DNA of 28,416 nt from an uncultured Clostridia bacterium (GCA_910578235.1 CAJTPP010000007.1:35734-64149), one strand, 5' to 3'. Positions 6,478-15,324 are shown, numbered from the stretch's first letter. Made by a program: numbers and translations. Notes: generated by a model not told the origin, from the sequence alone.

Positions 6478-7863
6478 TTATTTTTCATTTATATCAATAG
6501 GATATTTGCCGCTGAAACAACCATCGCAATAACCGCATTTTGCGTTCGGAATAATATTTTTCAGCGCGTCTACGCTCAAAAAGCCTATGCTGTCCGCGCC
6601 GATAAGATCTCGTATTCCCTCCATGTCGTACTTACACGCGACAAGCTGGTCGCGCGACGGAATATCTGTTCCGAAATAGCACGGCCACATAAACGGCGGA
6701 GCGGACGAGCGCACATGCACCTCTTTTGCTCCGAAGCCGCGGAGCAGTTTCACAATTCTTTTTGAAGTTGTTCCCCGGACAATAGAATCATCCACCATAA
6801 CAACCCGTTTACCCTCAACAGTGCTTTTAAGCACATTCAGCTTAATTCTCACAGAGTCTTCACGCATGGACTGTGACGGCTGAATAAAGGTTCTTCCTAT
6901 ATATTTATTTTTTACAAAGCCGATACCGTACGGTATTCCCGACTCCTGCGCGAAGCCCATTGCGGCGCTCAGTCCCGAGTCGGGTACGCCTATTACAATA
7001 TCCGCGTCCGCAGGATATTCGCGCGCCAGATATCTGCCCGCGAGCATGCGCGAATCATGCACGGACTGCCCCTCAATCACGCTGTCGGGACGGGCAAAGT
7101 AAAGATATTCAAATATGCACATTGAATGAGGTTTTTTAGCCGTATGAGCAGTAATACTCTTTATATCACCATTCTTTACAACCACAATTTCACCGGGCTC
7201 AATGTCACGCACAAAATCAGCGCCTACCGAGTCAAGCGCACATGTCTCCGAAGCGAAAACAACAGCTTTTCCCTTTCTGCCCATACACAACGGTCTGAAA
7301 CCCCACGGATCCCGGGCGGCAATCAGCTTTTGGGGGCTCATAACAATAAGAGAAAACGAGCCTGAAAGATGATCTATCGTTTTTTCAACCGCCGTTTCTA
7401 TACTGCCTGATTTAAGCCTTTCCTTTGCTATGGTATACGCTATCATTTCCGTATCCGTCGTTGTCTGAAAAATCGCGCCTGTAACACTCAGTTCACGCGC
7501 GAGAGCGTCTTTATTAACAAGGTTTCCGTTATGAGCGATAGCAATATTTCCTTTGCTGTACCGAAGGACAAGCGGCTGGGCGTTTTCACGCATACTTTCT
7601 CCGGTCGTGGAATAACGAACATGTCCCACCGCCATTGTTCCGCAAAGTCTGGTAAGTATTTCATCATTAAACGCATCATTAACAAGTCCCATGTCCTTAT
7701 AATGCGTAATATCACGATTATTATTAACGGCTATACCGCAGCTTTCCTGTCCTCTGTGCTGCAAAGCGTACAATCCGTAGTACGCGCTCCTCGCGCAGTC
7801 ACCCTCCGGATCATATATGGCAAACACGCCGCATTCCTCACCAATTCTACTGTCTTTTCGCAT
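6478..7863 (-). CDS. purF: Amidophosphoribosyltransferase PurF
   Basis: First step of purine synthesis: PRPP plus glutamine gives phosphoribosylamine. In this 461-residue protein a ten-residue propeptide precedes Cys11 in EECGVFAIYD, the glutaminase nucleophile exposed by processing. Other signatures are ALQHRGQESCGIAV, VGHVRYSTTG, the PRPP loop VVMVDDSIVRGTTS, and cysteines at SMCIFEY, VACKYD and the C-terminal KCGYCDGC that fit the [4Fe-4S] ligands of Bacillus-type PurF. The start has GAAGGAGTGTAAAAATT upstream. It is first in a purF, PurF-like, MATE transcript. The 5' leader is only about 60 nt, too short for a purine riboswitch. Confidence 0.96.
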   Translation of the reverse strand: MRKDSRIGEECGVFAIYDPEGDCARSAYYGLYALQHRGQESCGIAVNNNRDITHYKDMGLVNDAFNDEILTRLCGTMAVGHVRYSTTGESMRENAQPLVLRYSKGNIAIAHNGNLVNKDALARELSVTGAIFQTTTDTEMIAYTIAKERLKSGSIETAVEKTIDHLSGSFSLIVMSPQKLIAARDPWGFRPLCMGRKGKAVVFASETCALDSVGADFVRDIEPGEIVVVKNGDIKSITAHTAKKPHSMCIFEYLYFARPDSVIEGQSVHDSRMLAGRYLAREYPADADIVIGVPDSGLSAAMGFAQESGIPYGIGFVKNKYIGRTFIQPSQSMREDSVRIKLNVLKSTVEGKRVVMVDDSIVRGTTSKRIVKLLRGFGAKEVHVRSSAPPFMWPCYFGTDIPSRDQLVACKYDMEGIRDLIGADSIGFLSVDALKNIIPNAKCGYCDGCFSGKYPIDINEK

Positions 7864-7927
7864 AATTTTTACACTCCTTCAAATAACAAAACGCCTTTGC
7901 TTTGTATAAAAATTCTAATGCTATTTT

Positions 7928-7956
7928 ATTATATACTTTTTTCATCCAAAATTCAA
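7928..7956 (-). promoter_or_regulatory. Promoter of the purF transcript
   Basis: On the minus strand TTGAAT (7951-7956), a 17-base spacer and TATAAT (7928-7933) lie about 65 bases before the purF start. Confidence 0.8.
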
Positions 7957-7985
7957 CACTTTTTATTATCTTTCATAATAAAAAA

Positions 7986-8020
7986 ATCAAAGAGCATAAC
8001 TATAAGCTATGCTCTTTGAT
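7986..8020. terminator. Terminator of the PTS gene
   Basis: ATCAAAGAGCATA / TATGCTCTTTGAT, a 13-bp perfect stem with a 9-base loop. On the minus strand it is followed by a T-run (A-run at 7980-7986), placing it just after the PTS stop. Confidence 0.9.
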
Positions 8021-8022
8021 TT

Positions 8023-10176
8023 TTATTTTACAATCTTTATAATTTCATCACCGATATTCACATCTTTGCCGGAGGTGGTATCTATCTTTTTGAAATCATC
8101 GCTGTTACAGATAATAACAGGCGTAGTAACCTTATAACCGCTTTTCTTTATAGCGTTTATATCAAACGTCATGATCAGATCGCCTTTTTTGACCTTGGCG
8201 CCCTCCTCAACTTTAACATCAAAATTTCTTCCGTTAAGCTTAACCGTATCAATTCCGACATGAATAAGGATATTAGCGTCATTTTCCGCTATAATGCCTA
8301 TCGCGTGACGGCTTTCGGTCACATTATCAATCACACCGTCCACAGGCGCGAATACTTTTCCCTCTACAGGTTCAAACGCAATTCCCTTACCGAGCATACC
8401 CGATGAGAACACTTCGTCATCAACCTTTTCAAGAGGTATTGCGCGCCCTTTTACAGGAGCAGTCAATACAGTCGTTATACCACTTCCTGTTGGCTCTGTT
8501 TTAGCGCCGGTGTTTACTTCTGCCGCCGGTACCGTGTCAGGCTCATCATTTCTGCCGCTTGCCATATAATCCTCAAGATTGGATTTAATAACCGTTACAC
8601 GCGGTCCGTAAATAATCTGTACGCCGTTTCCTTTGCGGATAACTCCCGCCGCGCCGCTCTCTTTCAGAAGCTTCTCATCTACCTTTGAACCATCCTTCAC
8701 CGTTGTGCGCAGTCTTGTGGCACAGCAGTCCACGTCAGAAATATTATCTCTTCCTCCCAGTCCGTTTAGTATAAGAACAGATACTTTGTCATTATCCTTA
8801 CGCGCGTTTACATCCGCTCTCGTATACAGCTTGGTTTCCTCATTATCCGCTTCGCGTCCCGGAGTTTTAAGTCTGAATTTCTTTATAAGGAAAGTGAACA
8901 CTCCCCAGTATACAAAGAAATACACAATACCTACAAGAACAATATTGATCCAGTTTGTTTTTGCGTTTCCCTGCAAAATACCAAACAGTGACATATCTAT
9001 AATACCGCCTGAGAATGTCATACCCACTCCTACTCCGAAAATGTGCATAAGCATGAACGACAATCCCGCAAGCACGCAATGCACGACATACAAAATCGGA
9101 GCTACAAACAAGAATGTGAATTCAAGCGGTTCGGTAATACCGGTGAGCATTGCCGTAAGAGCCGCTGACAGAAGCAGACCTCCGACAGCCCTTTTCTTTT
9201 CCGATCTCGCGCATTTGTACATAGCCAGAGCCGCTCCGGGCAGACCAAAAATCATAAACGGGAATTTTCCCGCCATAAATCTTGTGGCTTCCACAGAGAA
9301 GCTTGTTGTTGACGGATCGGCAAGCTGAGCAAAGAATATATTCTGCGCGCCGTTGATAAGCTGTCCGCTGATTTCCATTGAGCCGCCGACATTTGTCTGC
9401 CAGAACGGCATATAGAATACATGATGGAGTCCGAACGGTATAAGTGCGCGTTCGATTATTCCGTATATAAGCGTTCCTATATATCCCGTATTCTGTACTA
9501 AATTACCCAGAAGTGATATAAACATCTGAATATACGGCCATATGAAATACATCACTATACCTACAAGCAGGAATACCACTGCCGAAATAATAGGCACAAA
9601 ACGAGTGCCGCCGAAGAACGACAACATTTGCGGCAATTGTATCTTATAAAATCTGTTATGCAGCGCCGCAGTGCCAAGACCTACAATTATACCGCCGAAC
9701 ACACCCATGTTCAGCGAATAAATTCCAAGCACCACAGATGTCGCACCGCTCAGATTATGGCTTTCCTCCAGCTTAGAACATGCCAGAAGCATAGAGTCAA
9801 GTCCCATATCACCGTTTCCGTAATTAACCGCGATAAGAGCGCTTATTGCGGTATGCATAATAAAAAACGCTATAACACTCGCAAGCGCGGCAACCTCTTT
9901 CTCCCGCTTTGCCATTCCTATGGCAACGCCTATCGCAAAAAGCAGCGGCAAATTTGCAAATACTATATTTCCCGCCGCGCTCATTACCGATAAAATTCCG
10001 TGAATTATTGTTCCCGGTCCCATAATGTCCAAAAGCCCGTATGTGCTGAGCATTGTTTCATTTGTAAAAGAGCTGCCTATACCTAAAAACAATCCCGCCA
10101 CCGGCAGAATTGCTATCGGCAGCATAAACGAACGTCCCACTCTCTGCAGAACTTCAAATACCTTGCTGTCTCTCAA
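8023..10176 (-). CDS. PTS glucose/N-acetylglucosamine-family EIICBA permease
   Basis: A three-domain sugar phosphotransferase permease. EIIC (about residues 1-430) has ten or so membrane segments and the substrate-loop motif GITEPLEF. EIIB (about 455-535) has the phospho-cysteine in ISDVDCCATRLR. EIIA (about 575-717) has FAPVDGVI and the phospho-histidine in ANILIHVGIDTV. The order C-B-A matches PtsG and NagE types. The specific sugar, glucose or N-acetylglucosamine, is not decided by what I can see. No ATG lies near the N-terminus. I favour TTG at 10176 because GAGGAAAAGCAT precedes it, while the TTG at 10197 has no ribosome site. It is probably monocistronic. Confidence 0.9.
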   Translation of the reverse strand: MRDSKVFEVLQRVGRSFMLPIAILPVAGLFLGIGSSFTNETMLSTYGLLDIMGPGTIIHGILSVMSAAGNIVFANLPLLFAIGVAIGMAKREKEVAALASVIAFFIMHTAISALIAVNYGNGDMGLDSMLLACSKLEESHNLSGATSVVLGIYSLNMGVFGGIIVGLGTAALHNRFYKIQLPQMLSFFGGTRFVPIISAVVFLLVGIVMYFIWPYIQMFISLLGNLVQNTGYIGTLIYGIIERALIPFGLHHVFYMPFWQTNVGGSMEISGQLINGAQNIFFAQLADPSTTSFSVEATRFMAGKFPFMIFGLPGAALAMYKCARSEKKRAVGGLLLSAALTAMLTGITEPLEFTFLFVAPILYVVHCVLAGLSFMLMHIFGVGVGMTFSGGIIDMSLFGILQGNAKTNWINIVLVGIVYFFVYWGVFTFLIKKFRLKTPGREADNEETKLYTRADVNARKDNDKVSVLILNGLGGRDNISDVDCCATRLRTTVKDGSKVDEKLLKESGAAGVIRKGNGVQIIYGPRVTVIKSNLEDYMASGRNDEPDTVPAAEVNTGAKTEPTGSGITTVLTAPVKGRAIPLEKVDDEVFSSGMLGKGIAFEPVEGKVFAPVDGVIDNVTESRHAIGIIAENDANILIHVGIDTVKLNGRNFDVKVEEGAKVKKGDLIMTFDINAIKKSGYKVTTPVIICNSDDFKKIDTTSGKDVNIGDEIIKIVK

Positions 10177-10212
10177 ATGCTTTTCCTCGCTTTCCAAATT
10201 AAATATATTGTT

Positions 10213-10242
10213 ATTTTATGACGTTTTTTTTCTTTTATTCAA
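10213..10242 (-). promoter_or_regulatory. Possible promoter of the PTS gene
   Basis: Minus-strand TTGAAT (10237-10242), an 18-base spacer and TAAAAT (10213-10218), about 35 bases before the coding start. No antiterminator-type leader hairpin fits in the short leader. Confidence 0.5.
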
Positions 10243-10254
10243 CAACAAAAATTA

Positions 10255-10283
10255 TTGTTTATATAATGTATTTATGATACAAT
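10255..10283 (+). promoter_or_regulatory. Promoter of coaX
   Basis: TTGTTT (10255-10260), 17-base spacer, TACAAT (10278-10283), about 40 bases before the coaX start. Confidence 0.7.
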
Positions 10284-10323
10284 AATATTATCTGAAATTA
10301 CTAATATGGAAAGGATTTAAACA

Positions 10324-11091
10324 ATGTTACTTGCAATAGATATAGGAAACACAAATATAGTGGTAGGCTGCTGTGACGGTGAAAGAATATGCTTTATGGA
10401 GCGTCTTACCACAAATCATACCGCTACAGAAATGGAATATGCGATAGCCTTAAACTCGGTTTTATCTCTTAAAAAAACAAACGCGCAGCTAATAAATGGC
10501 GCGATCATCTCATCGGTTGTTCCTTCCGTTACCAATTCTATAAAAGAAGCTGTCAGAAAACTGACAGGCGTTGAAGCGCTTATAATCGGTCCCGGTATAA
10601 AAACAGGACTTAGTATAAAAACAGATGATCCCGCAAAACTCGGAAGTGATCTTGTTGTCGACGCGGTAGCCGCCATAAACGAATACGGCGCGCCCGCGAT
10701 AGTTTTTGACATGGGAACGGCAACAACCATTTCCGTTATAAACAGTAACAGCGAATATCTCGGCACGATAATTATGCCTGGTATGATGATTTCACTTAAC
10801 GCTATGGTAAGCGGCACATCACAGCTTCCGAAAATAAGCCTTGACAGACCTAAAAGGCTTATCGGCACAAACAGCGCTGACTGTATGAAAAGCGGTATTC
10901 TTTACGGTACAGCGTCCGGCATGGACGGTATGATAGACCGTATACGCAAAGAAATCGGAGATGTAAAAGTTATCGCAACAGGCGGTCTCGCCAGAACAGT
11001 CGTACCGCTTTGTAAAAATGACATTATACTGGATGATGAGCTTCTTATTAAAGGACTTATGATAATATATAACAAAAATACTGATATATAA
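10324..11091 (+). CDS. coaX: Type III pantothenate kinase
   Basis: Phosphorylates pantothenate, the first step of coenzyme A synthesis. Type III enzymes belong to the ASKHA fold. Its 255 residues match the family size. MLLAIDIGNTNIVVG is the N-terminal nucleotide and Asp motif, LGSDLVVDAVAA corresponds to the family's GADR-like segment, and FDMGTATTISVI is the second phosphate motif. TGGLA near residue 220 closes the fold. ATG 10324 follows GGAAAGGATTTAAACA. It is divergent from the PTS gene. The next gene has its own promoter, so coaX may be monocistronic, although no terminator is visible after it. Confidence 0.95.
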   Translation: MLLAIDIGNTNIVVGCCDGERICFMERLTTNHTATEMEYAIALNSVLSLKKTNAQLINGAIISSVVPSVTNSIKEAVRKLTGVEALIIGPGIKTGLSIKTDDPAKLGSDLVVDAVAAINEYGAPAIVFDMGTATTISVINSNSEYLGTIIMPGMMISLNAMVSGTSQLPKISLDRPKRLIGTNSADCMKSGILYGTASGMDGMIDRIRKEIGDVKVIATGGLARTVVPLCKNDIILDDELLIKGLMIIYNKNTDI

Positions 11092-11137
11092 CTGCTCAAA
11101 AAAATGTAGAATTACATCAAAAATACAAGATAAACAC

Positions 11138-11166
11138 TTTACAACAGTAGAAAAAAGCAGTATAAT
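11138..11166 (+). promoter_or_regulatory. Promoter of ilvE
   Basis: TTTACA (11138-11143), 17-base spacer, perfect TATAAT (11161-11166). The leader is about 45 nt, too short for a T-box. Confidence 0.85.
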
Positions 11167-11212
11167 AATGGATGGTAAATAAATTTGCTTTTAGATAGAA
11201 GGAGTGTTCAGA

Positions 11213-12283
11213 ATGGAAATCAAAATCACAAAAACAACCAACCCGAAGCAAAAACCTACAGATCAGTCTAAGCTCGGCTTTGGCAAATACTATACTGACC
11301 ACATGTTCATTATGAACTATGATGCGGGTCAGGGCTGGCACGATGCGAGAATAGTGCCATACGGCCCGTTTGAGCTTGATCCCGCGGCAATGGTGCTTCA
11401 TTACGCTCAGGAGATTTTTGAAGGACTTAAAGCATACCGTACAGCTGACGGAAATGTTCAGCTTTTCCGTCCGGAAAAAAATATGGCCAGAATGAATGTT
11501 TCCTGTGAGCGTCTTTGTATTCCTGAAATTGACGAGGCATTTGCAATCAAAGCCATTAAAACGCTTGTTAAAGTGGACGAGGACTGGGTTCCCTCACAAG
11601 ACGGAACCTCTCTTTATATAAGACCGTATATTTTTGCGGCAGACGCTCATGTAGGCGTTCATCCTGCGGAGCACCTTATATTTGCGATTATCCTTTCACC
11701 CGTTGGCGCATATTATCCTCAGGGTATCGCCCCTGTTAAAATCTTTGTTGAGCAGAAGTATGTACGCGCAGTAGCAGGCGGTACAGGCTTTACAAAGGCG
11801 GGCGCCAACTACGCTATTTCGCTTAAAGGTCAGGAGGAGGCCGCGGCGCAGGGATATATTCAGACATTATGGCTTGACGGTATTGAAAGAAAATACATTG
11901 AAGAAGTAGGTTCAATGAATGTATTCTTCAAAATAGACGGCGAAATTATAACTCCCGCCCTTGTGGGTTCAATTCTGGGAGGTATTACAAGAATGTCTAT
12001 TATTGAACTGCTTCAGGCAAAAGGATACAAGGTATCAGAGCGCAGAATTTCTATTGACGAGCTTGTTGAAGCCTATAAAGCCGGAAAACTTGAGGAGGCA
12101 TGGGGCACAGGCACGGCCGCTGTTATTTCACCAATCGGCGAGCTTAAATACGGAGATTTGGTTATGCAGGTAAATAATGGTGAAATAGGAGAAGTTTCAC
12201 AGATGTGTTATGATACTCTTACCGGCATTCAGTGGGGTAAAATCAATGACGAGTTTAACTGGACTGTTAAGCTTGACGATTAA
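11213..12283 (+). CDS. ilvE: Branched-chain amino acid aminotransferase (fold type IV PLP enzyme)
   Basis: Transfers amino groups between glutamate and the 2-keto acids of Val, Leu and Ile. It has 356 residues, typical of the larger (IlvE group II, eukaryote-like) branch. FEGLKAYRTADGNVQLFRPE is the substrate-binding start of the family. ATKAG-like TGFTKAGANYAISL contains the PLP lysine region with GG-x-KAG-NYA spacing. EVGSMNVFF and GTAAVISPIG are the downstream cofactor motifs. ATG 11213 has GGAG 8 bases upstream. The GTG at 11204 overlaps that ribosome site and is rejected. It stands alone between its own promoter and terminator. Confidence 0.95.
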   Translation: MEIKITKTTNPKQKPTDQSKLGFGKYYTDHMFIMNYDAGQGWHDARIVPYGPFELDPAAMVLHYAQEIFEGLKAYRTADGNVQLFRPEKNMARMNVSCERLCIPEIDEAFAIKAIKTLVKVDEDWVPSQDGTSLYIRPYIFAADAHVGVHPAEHLIFAIILSPVGAYYPQGIAPVKIFVEQKYVRAVAGGTGFTKAGANYAISLKGQEEAAAQGYIQTLWLDGIERKYIEEVGSMNVFFKIDGEIITPALVGSILGGITRMSIIELLQAKGYKVSERRISIDELVEAYKAGKLEEAWGTGTAAVISPIGELKYGDLVMQVNNGEIGEVSQMCYDTLTGIQWGKINDEFNWTVKLDD

Positions 12284-12298
12284 TATTTTAAACATCCG

Positions 12299-12333
12299 AC
12301 AGATATTGTGTTAAAAGCAATATCTGTTTTTTT
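12299..12333 (+). terminator. Intrinsic terminator of ilvE
   Basis: ACAGATATTG / CAATATCTGT, a 10-bp perfect stem with a 9-base loop, then seven T. Confidence 0.92.
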
Positions 12334-12334
12334 A

Positions 12335-12363
12335 TTGCTTTCAAAAATAATATCTGGTATAAT
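12335..12363 (+). promoter_or_regulatory. Promoter of the acetyltransferase gene
   Basis: TTGCTT (12335-12340), 17-base spacer, TATAAT (12358-12363), starting right after the ilvE terminator and about 33 bases before the start codon. Confidence 0.8.
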
Positions 12364-12396
12364 TACTTCATAATCAAACTAAAAGGAGTCCGGGCA

Positions 12397-13014
12397 ATGA
12401 CAGAATTGGAAAAAATGTTAGCAGGAAAAATATATGATCCGTCAGACAGAACGCTGGAGGATATGCGAAAAAAAGCGCACAGATTATCAAAAGACTATAA
12501 TGACACATATGATGATGAAAATAAAAAACGAAGTGAAATTTTAAAAAATCTTATACCTGATATGGGTGACGGCACATATATTCAGGGACCGATTCAATTT
12601 GATTACGGAGTGCATACAAGCTTTGGAATAAATTGTTACGCAAATTTTAATTTTACCGTTCTCGACTGCTGCCATGTAACAATAGGCAATGATGTTTTCT
12701 TTGGTCCTAATTGTACAATTGCGACGCCAATACATCCTCTTTTGCCTGAAGAACGCAAGTTGCGCCGCAGAGAAAACGGAACTTTATACGATTTGGAATA
12801 TGCCAAACCTGTCATAATAGAAGATGACTGTTGGATTGCCTCTAACGTCACAATATGCGGCGGCGTCACAATAGGCAGCGGATGCGTTATAGGCGCGGGA
12901 AGCTTGGTAACAAAAGACATTCCCGCCGGAACATTCGCGGCAGGCAACCCCTGCAAGGTGATACGTGAAGTTACAAAGGCAGATTCTATAGAATTAAAAC
13001 AAAATTTATTTTAG
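12397..13014 (+). CDS. Sugar O-acetyltransferase, maltose/galactoside acetyltransferase type
   Basis: An acetyl-CoA dependent sugar acetyltransferase of 205 residues. Residues 1-50 form the helical maltose-acetyltransferase cap (EKMLAGKIYDPSDRTLEDMR). A left-handed beta-helix follows with hexapeptide turns, for example VTIGNDVFFGPNCTI, VIIEDDCWIASNVTICGG and VTIGSGCVIGAGSLV. The catalytic His is in ATPIHPL and CoA contacts are expected in FAAGNPCKVIRE. ATG 12397 follows AAAAGGAGTCCGGGCA. The natural acceptor sugar is not known; such enzymes often detoxify excess sugars. It converges on the BMC operon. Confidence 0.92.
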   Translation: MTELEKMLAGKIYDPSDRTLEDMRKKAHRLSKDYNDTYDDENKKRSEILKNLIPDMGDGTYIQGPIQFDYGVHTSFGINCYANFNFTVLDCCHVTIGNDVFFGPNCTIATPIHPLLPEERKLRRRENGTLYDLEYAKPVIIEDDCWIASNVTICGGVTIGSGCVIGAGSLVTKDIPAGTFAAGNPCKVIREVTKADSIELKQNLF

Positions 13015-13063
13015 TCTGAAATAAATATTCATTAGTAAGATTGCAGATTTTTATACAAAAACA

Positions 13064-13085
13064 GGACGCGCATTAATGCGCGTCC
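13064..13085 (-). terminator. Terminator of the BMC operon
   Basis: A perfect palindrome GGACGCGCAT-TA-ATGCGCGTCC. On the minus strand it is followed shortly by a T-run (A-run at 13056-13060) and lies just after the last BMC stop codon. The plus strand lacks a T-tract, so it acts on the BMC transcript. Confidence 0.8.
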
Positions 13086-13093
13086 AAAATGAA

Positions 13094-13642
13094 CTAAAGT
13101 ACTGCTTCCCACAATTCGGGATGCGGATTGGCGATAACCTCTGTATTAATAAGCACTCCCTGCTGAGCGGCAATTCTTGCGCCCGCTTCAACACCCGCTT
13201 TAACATCAGCAACATCACCTGTCATAGACACAAAGCATTTACCCGCCATACCACGGGCAACGCGAACCTCTATAAGATCAATATCACCGGATTTCACAGC
13301 CGCGTCAGCGGCTTCAATAGCGCTTGCGGCCGTAAATGTCTCAACAATGCCAAAGGCTTTCTTTTCCTTAACATTCGCTGTACCGCAGATTGCTTCAAAT
13401 ACATGTTCACCAAGATTACCTATAACAAACTTGTCAATAAGCGCGTCCTCCGCTACGAGTTCAGCTCTGTCTACGGCGGCATGTATAGCGGAAAGCTCGC
13501 CGCCGACAATAGTCACAAATTTACCCGGACAAACCGAACCCGAACTGATAAGCGTAATACCGGCGCTTTTAAGCATCTCATCTGTAACAACAACACCCTT
13601 AGACACATTTTTTACTTCAACTAATCCTATGGAATTCATCAT
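13094..13642 (-). CDS. PduT-like trimeric BMC shell protein (BMC-T) with Fe-S pore cysteine
   Basis: A tandem BMC-domain protein of 182 residues (domains about 1-90 and 95-182) that forms pseudohexameric trimers in the shell facets. Cys38 in ISSGSVCPGKF is at the position where PduT of Citrobacter and Salmonella places a [4Fe-4S] cluster at the three-fold pore. Domain 2 has KKAFGIVETFTAASAIEAAD and ends in the usual HPELWE. It is the last gene of the operon, 10 bases after the PduS-like gene. In the Pdu system PduS and PduT are thought to pass electrons across the shell. Either of two adjacent ATG codons could be the start. Confidence 0.93.
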   Translation of the reverse strand: MMNSIGLVEVKNVSKGVVVTDEMLKSAGITLISSGSVCPGKFVTIVGGELSAIHAAVDRAELVAEDALIDKFVIGNLGEHVFEAICGTANVKEKKAFGIVETFTAASAIEAADAAVKSGDIDLIEVRVARGMAGKCFVSMTGDVADVKAGVEAGARIAAQQGVLINTEVIANPHPELWEAVL

Positions 13643-13652
13643 ATTTCACCTA

Positions 13653-14987
13653 CTATCTTTCAATAATAACAAACCTGTCTGTAACTTCCTTAACTTTTCC
13701 GTTAATGCTTGCATGCATTGTAGTACCCAGATCCTCATAGGCTGTTCTGGCAACCACATCACCTGCTTTGACCTTGTCTCCTACCTTTACTGTTGCGGAA
13801 GCAGGTTTACCGACATGTTGTTTAAGTTCAATATAAACATTAGCCGGTGAGAATTCCATATAATTTCTCTCAACCTTAGACTTTACATATTTTCTTATTC
13901 CAAGTCTGTCTATAAGCACAGATGAGGATACAAGTCTTGACGCTCTTTCCTCGCGTACTTTTTCAGGCGCTTTATTATTCTGACGCTTAAGACCATGTCT
14001 GCCAAGCTGACCTTTAACCTCCATTGAAATTGCCTGAGGATCAAGCATCTGCTGACAACCGATAACTGTACATACACCGCAGCCGCAGCATAGCGCGGAC
14101 TGCAAAAAACTATCAGCGTCCTGCACCTCACTGTGCGACGCCGCGCGTACTGTTTTATGCACCTGAATGTCATATCCAAGCAGACGCCTCGGGCACATGT
14201 CACTACACATAGTACAGTTACAACATGCCGCGGAAGCACGCTTCAATGTCATAGACATTGGTCTCTTTTTACGCTGGATTATTGAATGCGTTACAGGGAA
14301 AATTAAAAGTCCCTTTGTTGTTTTGGTAACAACATCATTTTCAAGATCAACAAGCTTGCCCATCATAGGACCGCCGTTTATAACCTCTTTACCGTCAAGA
14401 TCGCCATAACCCGCCGTTTCAAGAAGCTCTTTTATTTTTATGCCAACCGGCGCTTTTACGGTAATATCCTCTTTTGTATCGCCGCCGATAGTTATATACT
14501 TCTCGGTGACAGAGGTACCCTTTGTTACGGCGCGGTAAATGTTGTAAACTGTTTCAACATTTATCACCATTACTCCAACCATTACGGGAATTGCTCCCTC
14601 CGGAATAATCTTTCCCGTAGTTTCATATGTAAGAACAACCTCGTCTCCAGCCGGATATATATCGGGGATTTCCTTTATATGTACTTTCGTCCCTTCAAGT
14701 GACGCGACAATTTTGCCGTCAAGAAGGTGCATATTTTTCCCTTTAATACCGATAATTGCCTCGTCTGCCCCCATTGTTTCAATAAGCAGATTAAGAGTGT
14801 CAACAAGCGGCTGCAGATGATGCTCAAGAAGATGATGGTCAACCATCATCAATGGCTCGCATTCCGCCGCGTTTACCACAATTTGCTTTACTTTATCTGA
14901 AAATTTTCTGTGCGTGGGAAATCCTGCGCCGCCCGCGCCGACAATACCCGCGTCATATACAATTTTCTGAAGCTCCTCAAATGTCAT
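13653..14987 (-). CDS. PduS-like (RnfC-family) Fe-S flavoprotein
   Basis: A 444-residue electron-transfer protein of the RnfC/NuoF-like family. GAGGAGFPTH (residues 17-26) is the glycine-rich NADH/FMN motif. Two ferredoxin-type clusters are visible, CCNCTMCSDMCPRR (about 252-265) and CCGCGVCTVIGC (about 297-308). The C-terminal barrel or SLBB-like part includes VGKPASATVKVGDKVKAGDV. In B12-dependent Pdu compartments PduS reduces cobalamin. Here there is no B12 enzyme, so oxidising or reducing internal NAD(H) through the PduT-like shell cluster is the better inference. The gene sits next to that shell gene. Confidence 0.9.
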   Translation of the reverse strand: MTFEELQKIVYDAGIVGAGGAGFPTHRKFSDKVKQIVVNAAECEPLMMVDHHLLEHHLQPLVDTLNLLIETMGADEAIIGIKGKNMHLLDGKIVASLEGTKVHIKEIPDIYPAGDEVVLTYETTGKIIPEGAIPVMVGVMVINVETVYNIYRAVTKGTSVTEKYITIGGDTKEDITVKAPVGIKIKELLETAGYGDLDGKEVINGGPMMGKLVDLENDVVTKTTKGLLIFPVTHSIIQRKKRPMSMTLKRASAACCNCTMCSDMCPRRLLGYDIQVHKTVRAASHSEVQDADSFLQSALCCGCGVCTVIGCQQMLDPQAISMEVKGQLGRHGLKRQNNKAPEKVREERASRLVSSSVLIDRLGIRKYVKSKVERNYMEFSPANVYIELKQHVGKPASATVKVGDKVKAGDVVARTAYEDLGTTMHASINGKVKEVTDRFVIIER

Positions 14988-15024
14988 TTTGCTTCTTCCT
15001 TCCCAAAAGAGATATTGTAACTAA

Positions 15025-15285
15025 TCAGCATTGTTTCTCATCAAGAATACCGACAATCGCCGCATCCACAGGTGCGTCCGCTTTACCCAGCGCGGCTCGC
15101 GCGCTGCTGCCGGTCGTTATAATGACGTCCTCGCCCATTCCGGCTCCGACAGCGTCTACAGCAACAAGAAATTTATCTACAAGCTGTCCGTGCTCTATGC
15201 ACTGCACAAGCATAAATTTATAACCCACAAGGTTTTCCAGCTTATGCGTGGAAACAACGCTTCCATATACTCTGCCAATAATCAT
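15025..15285 (-). CDS. Pentameric BMC vertex protein (BMC-P, EutN/CcmL family)
   Basis: An 86-residue protein that caps the twelve vertices of the shell. The family start MIIGRVYGSVVSTHKLENLV and the segments VAVDAVGAGMGEDVIITTGS and PVDAAIVGILD are diagnostic. An upstream in-frame ATG at 15309 would add eight residues. I prefer 15285 because AGAGGATTGATTAT precedes it and family members start with MIIG/MxLG. It lies between pduL and the PduS-like gene in one transcript. It is the only pentamer gene in the operon. Confidence 0.94.
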   Translation of the reverse strand: MIIGRVYGSVVSTHKLENLVGYKFMLVQCIEHGQLVDKFLVAVDAVGAGMGEDVIITTGSSARAALGKADAPVDAAIVGILDEKQC

Positions 15286-15324
15286 ATAATCAATCCTCTT
15301 ATCAGACATATAATCTGATATAGT

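Noticed and set aside
5017..7863. Two PurF genes as a recent duplication or a split gene
   Set aside because: Both are full length and strongly diverged, with different N-termini and C-terminal cysteine patterns, so they are old paralogs.
7864..7927. Purine riboswitch upstream of purF
   Set aside because: Only about 60 nt lie between promoter and start, with no three-way junction or terminator.
11167..11212. T-box leader for ilvE
   Set aside because: The leader from the clear promoter to the start is only about 45 nt and has no specifier stem or T-box sequence.
13076..13624. Plus-strand open frame across the BMC-T gene
   Set aside because: It is the complement of a conserved shell gene, with no family resemblance and no ribosome site.
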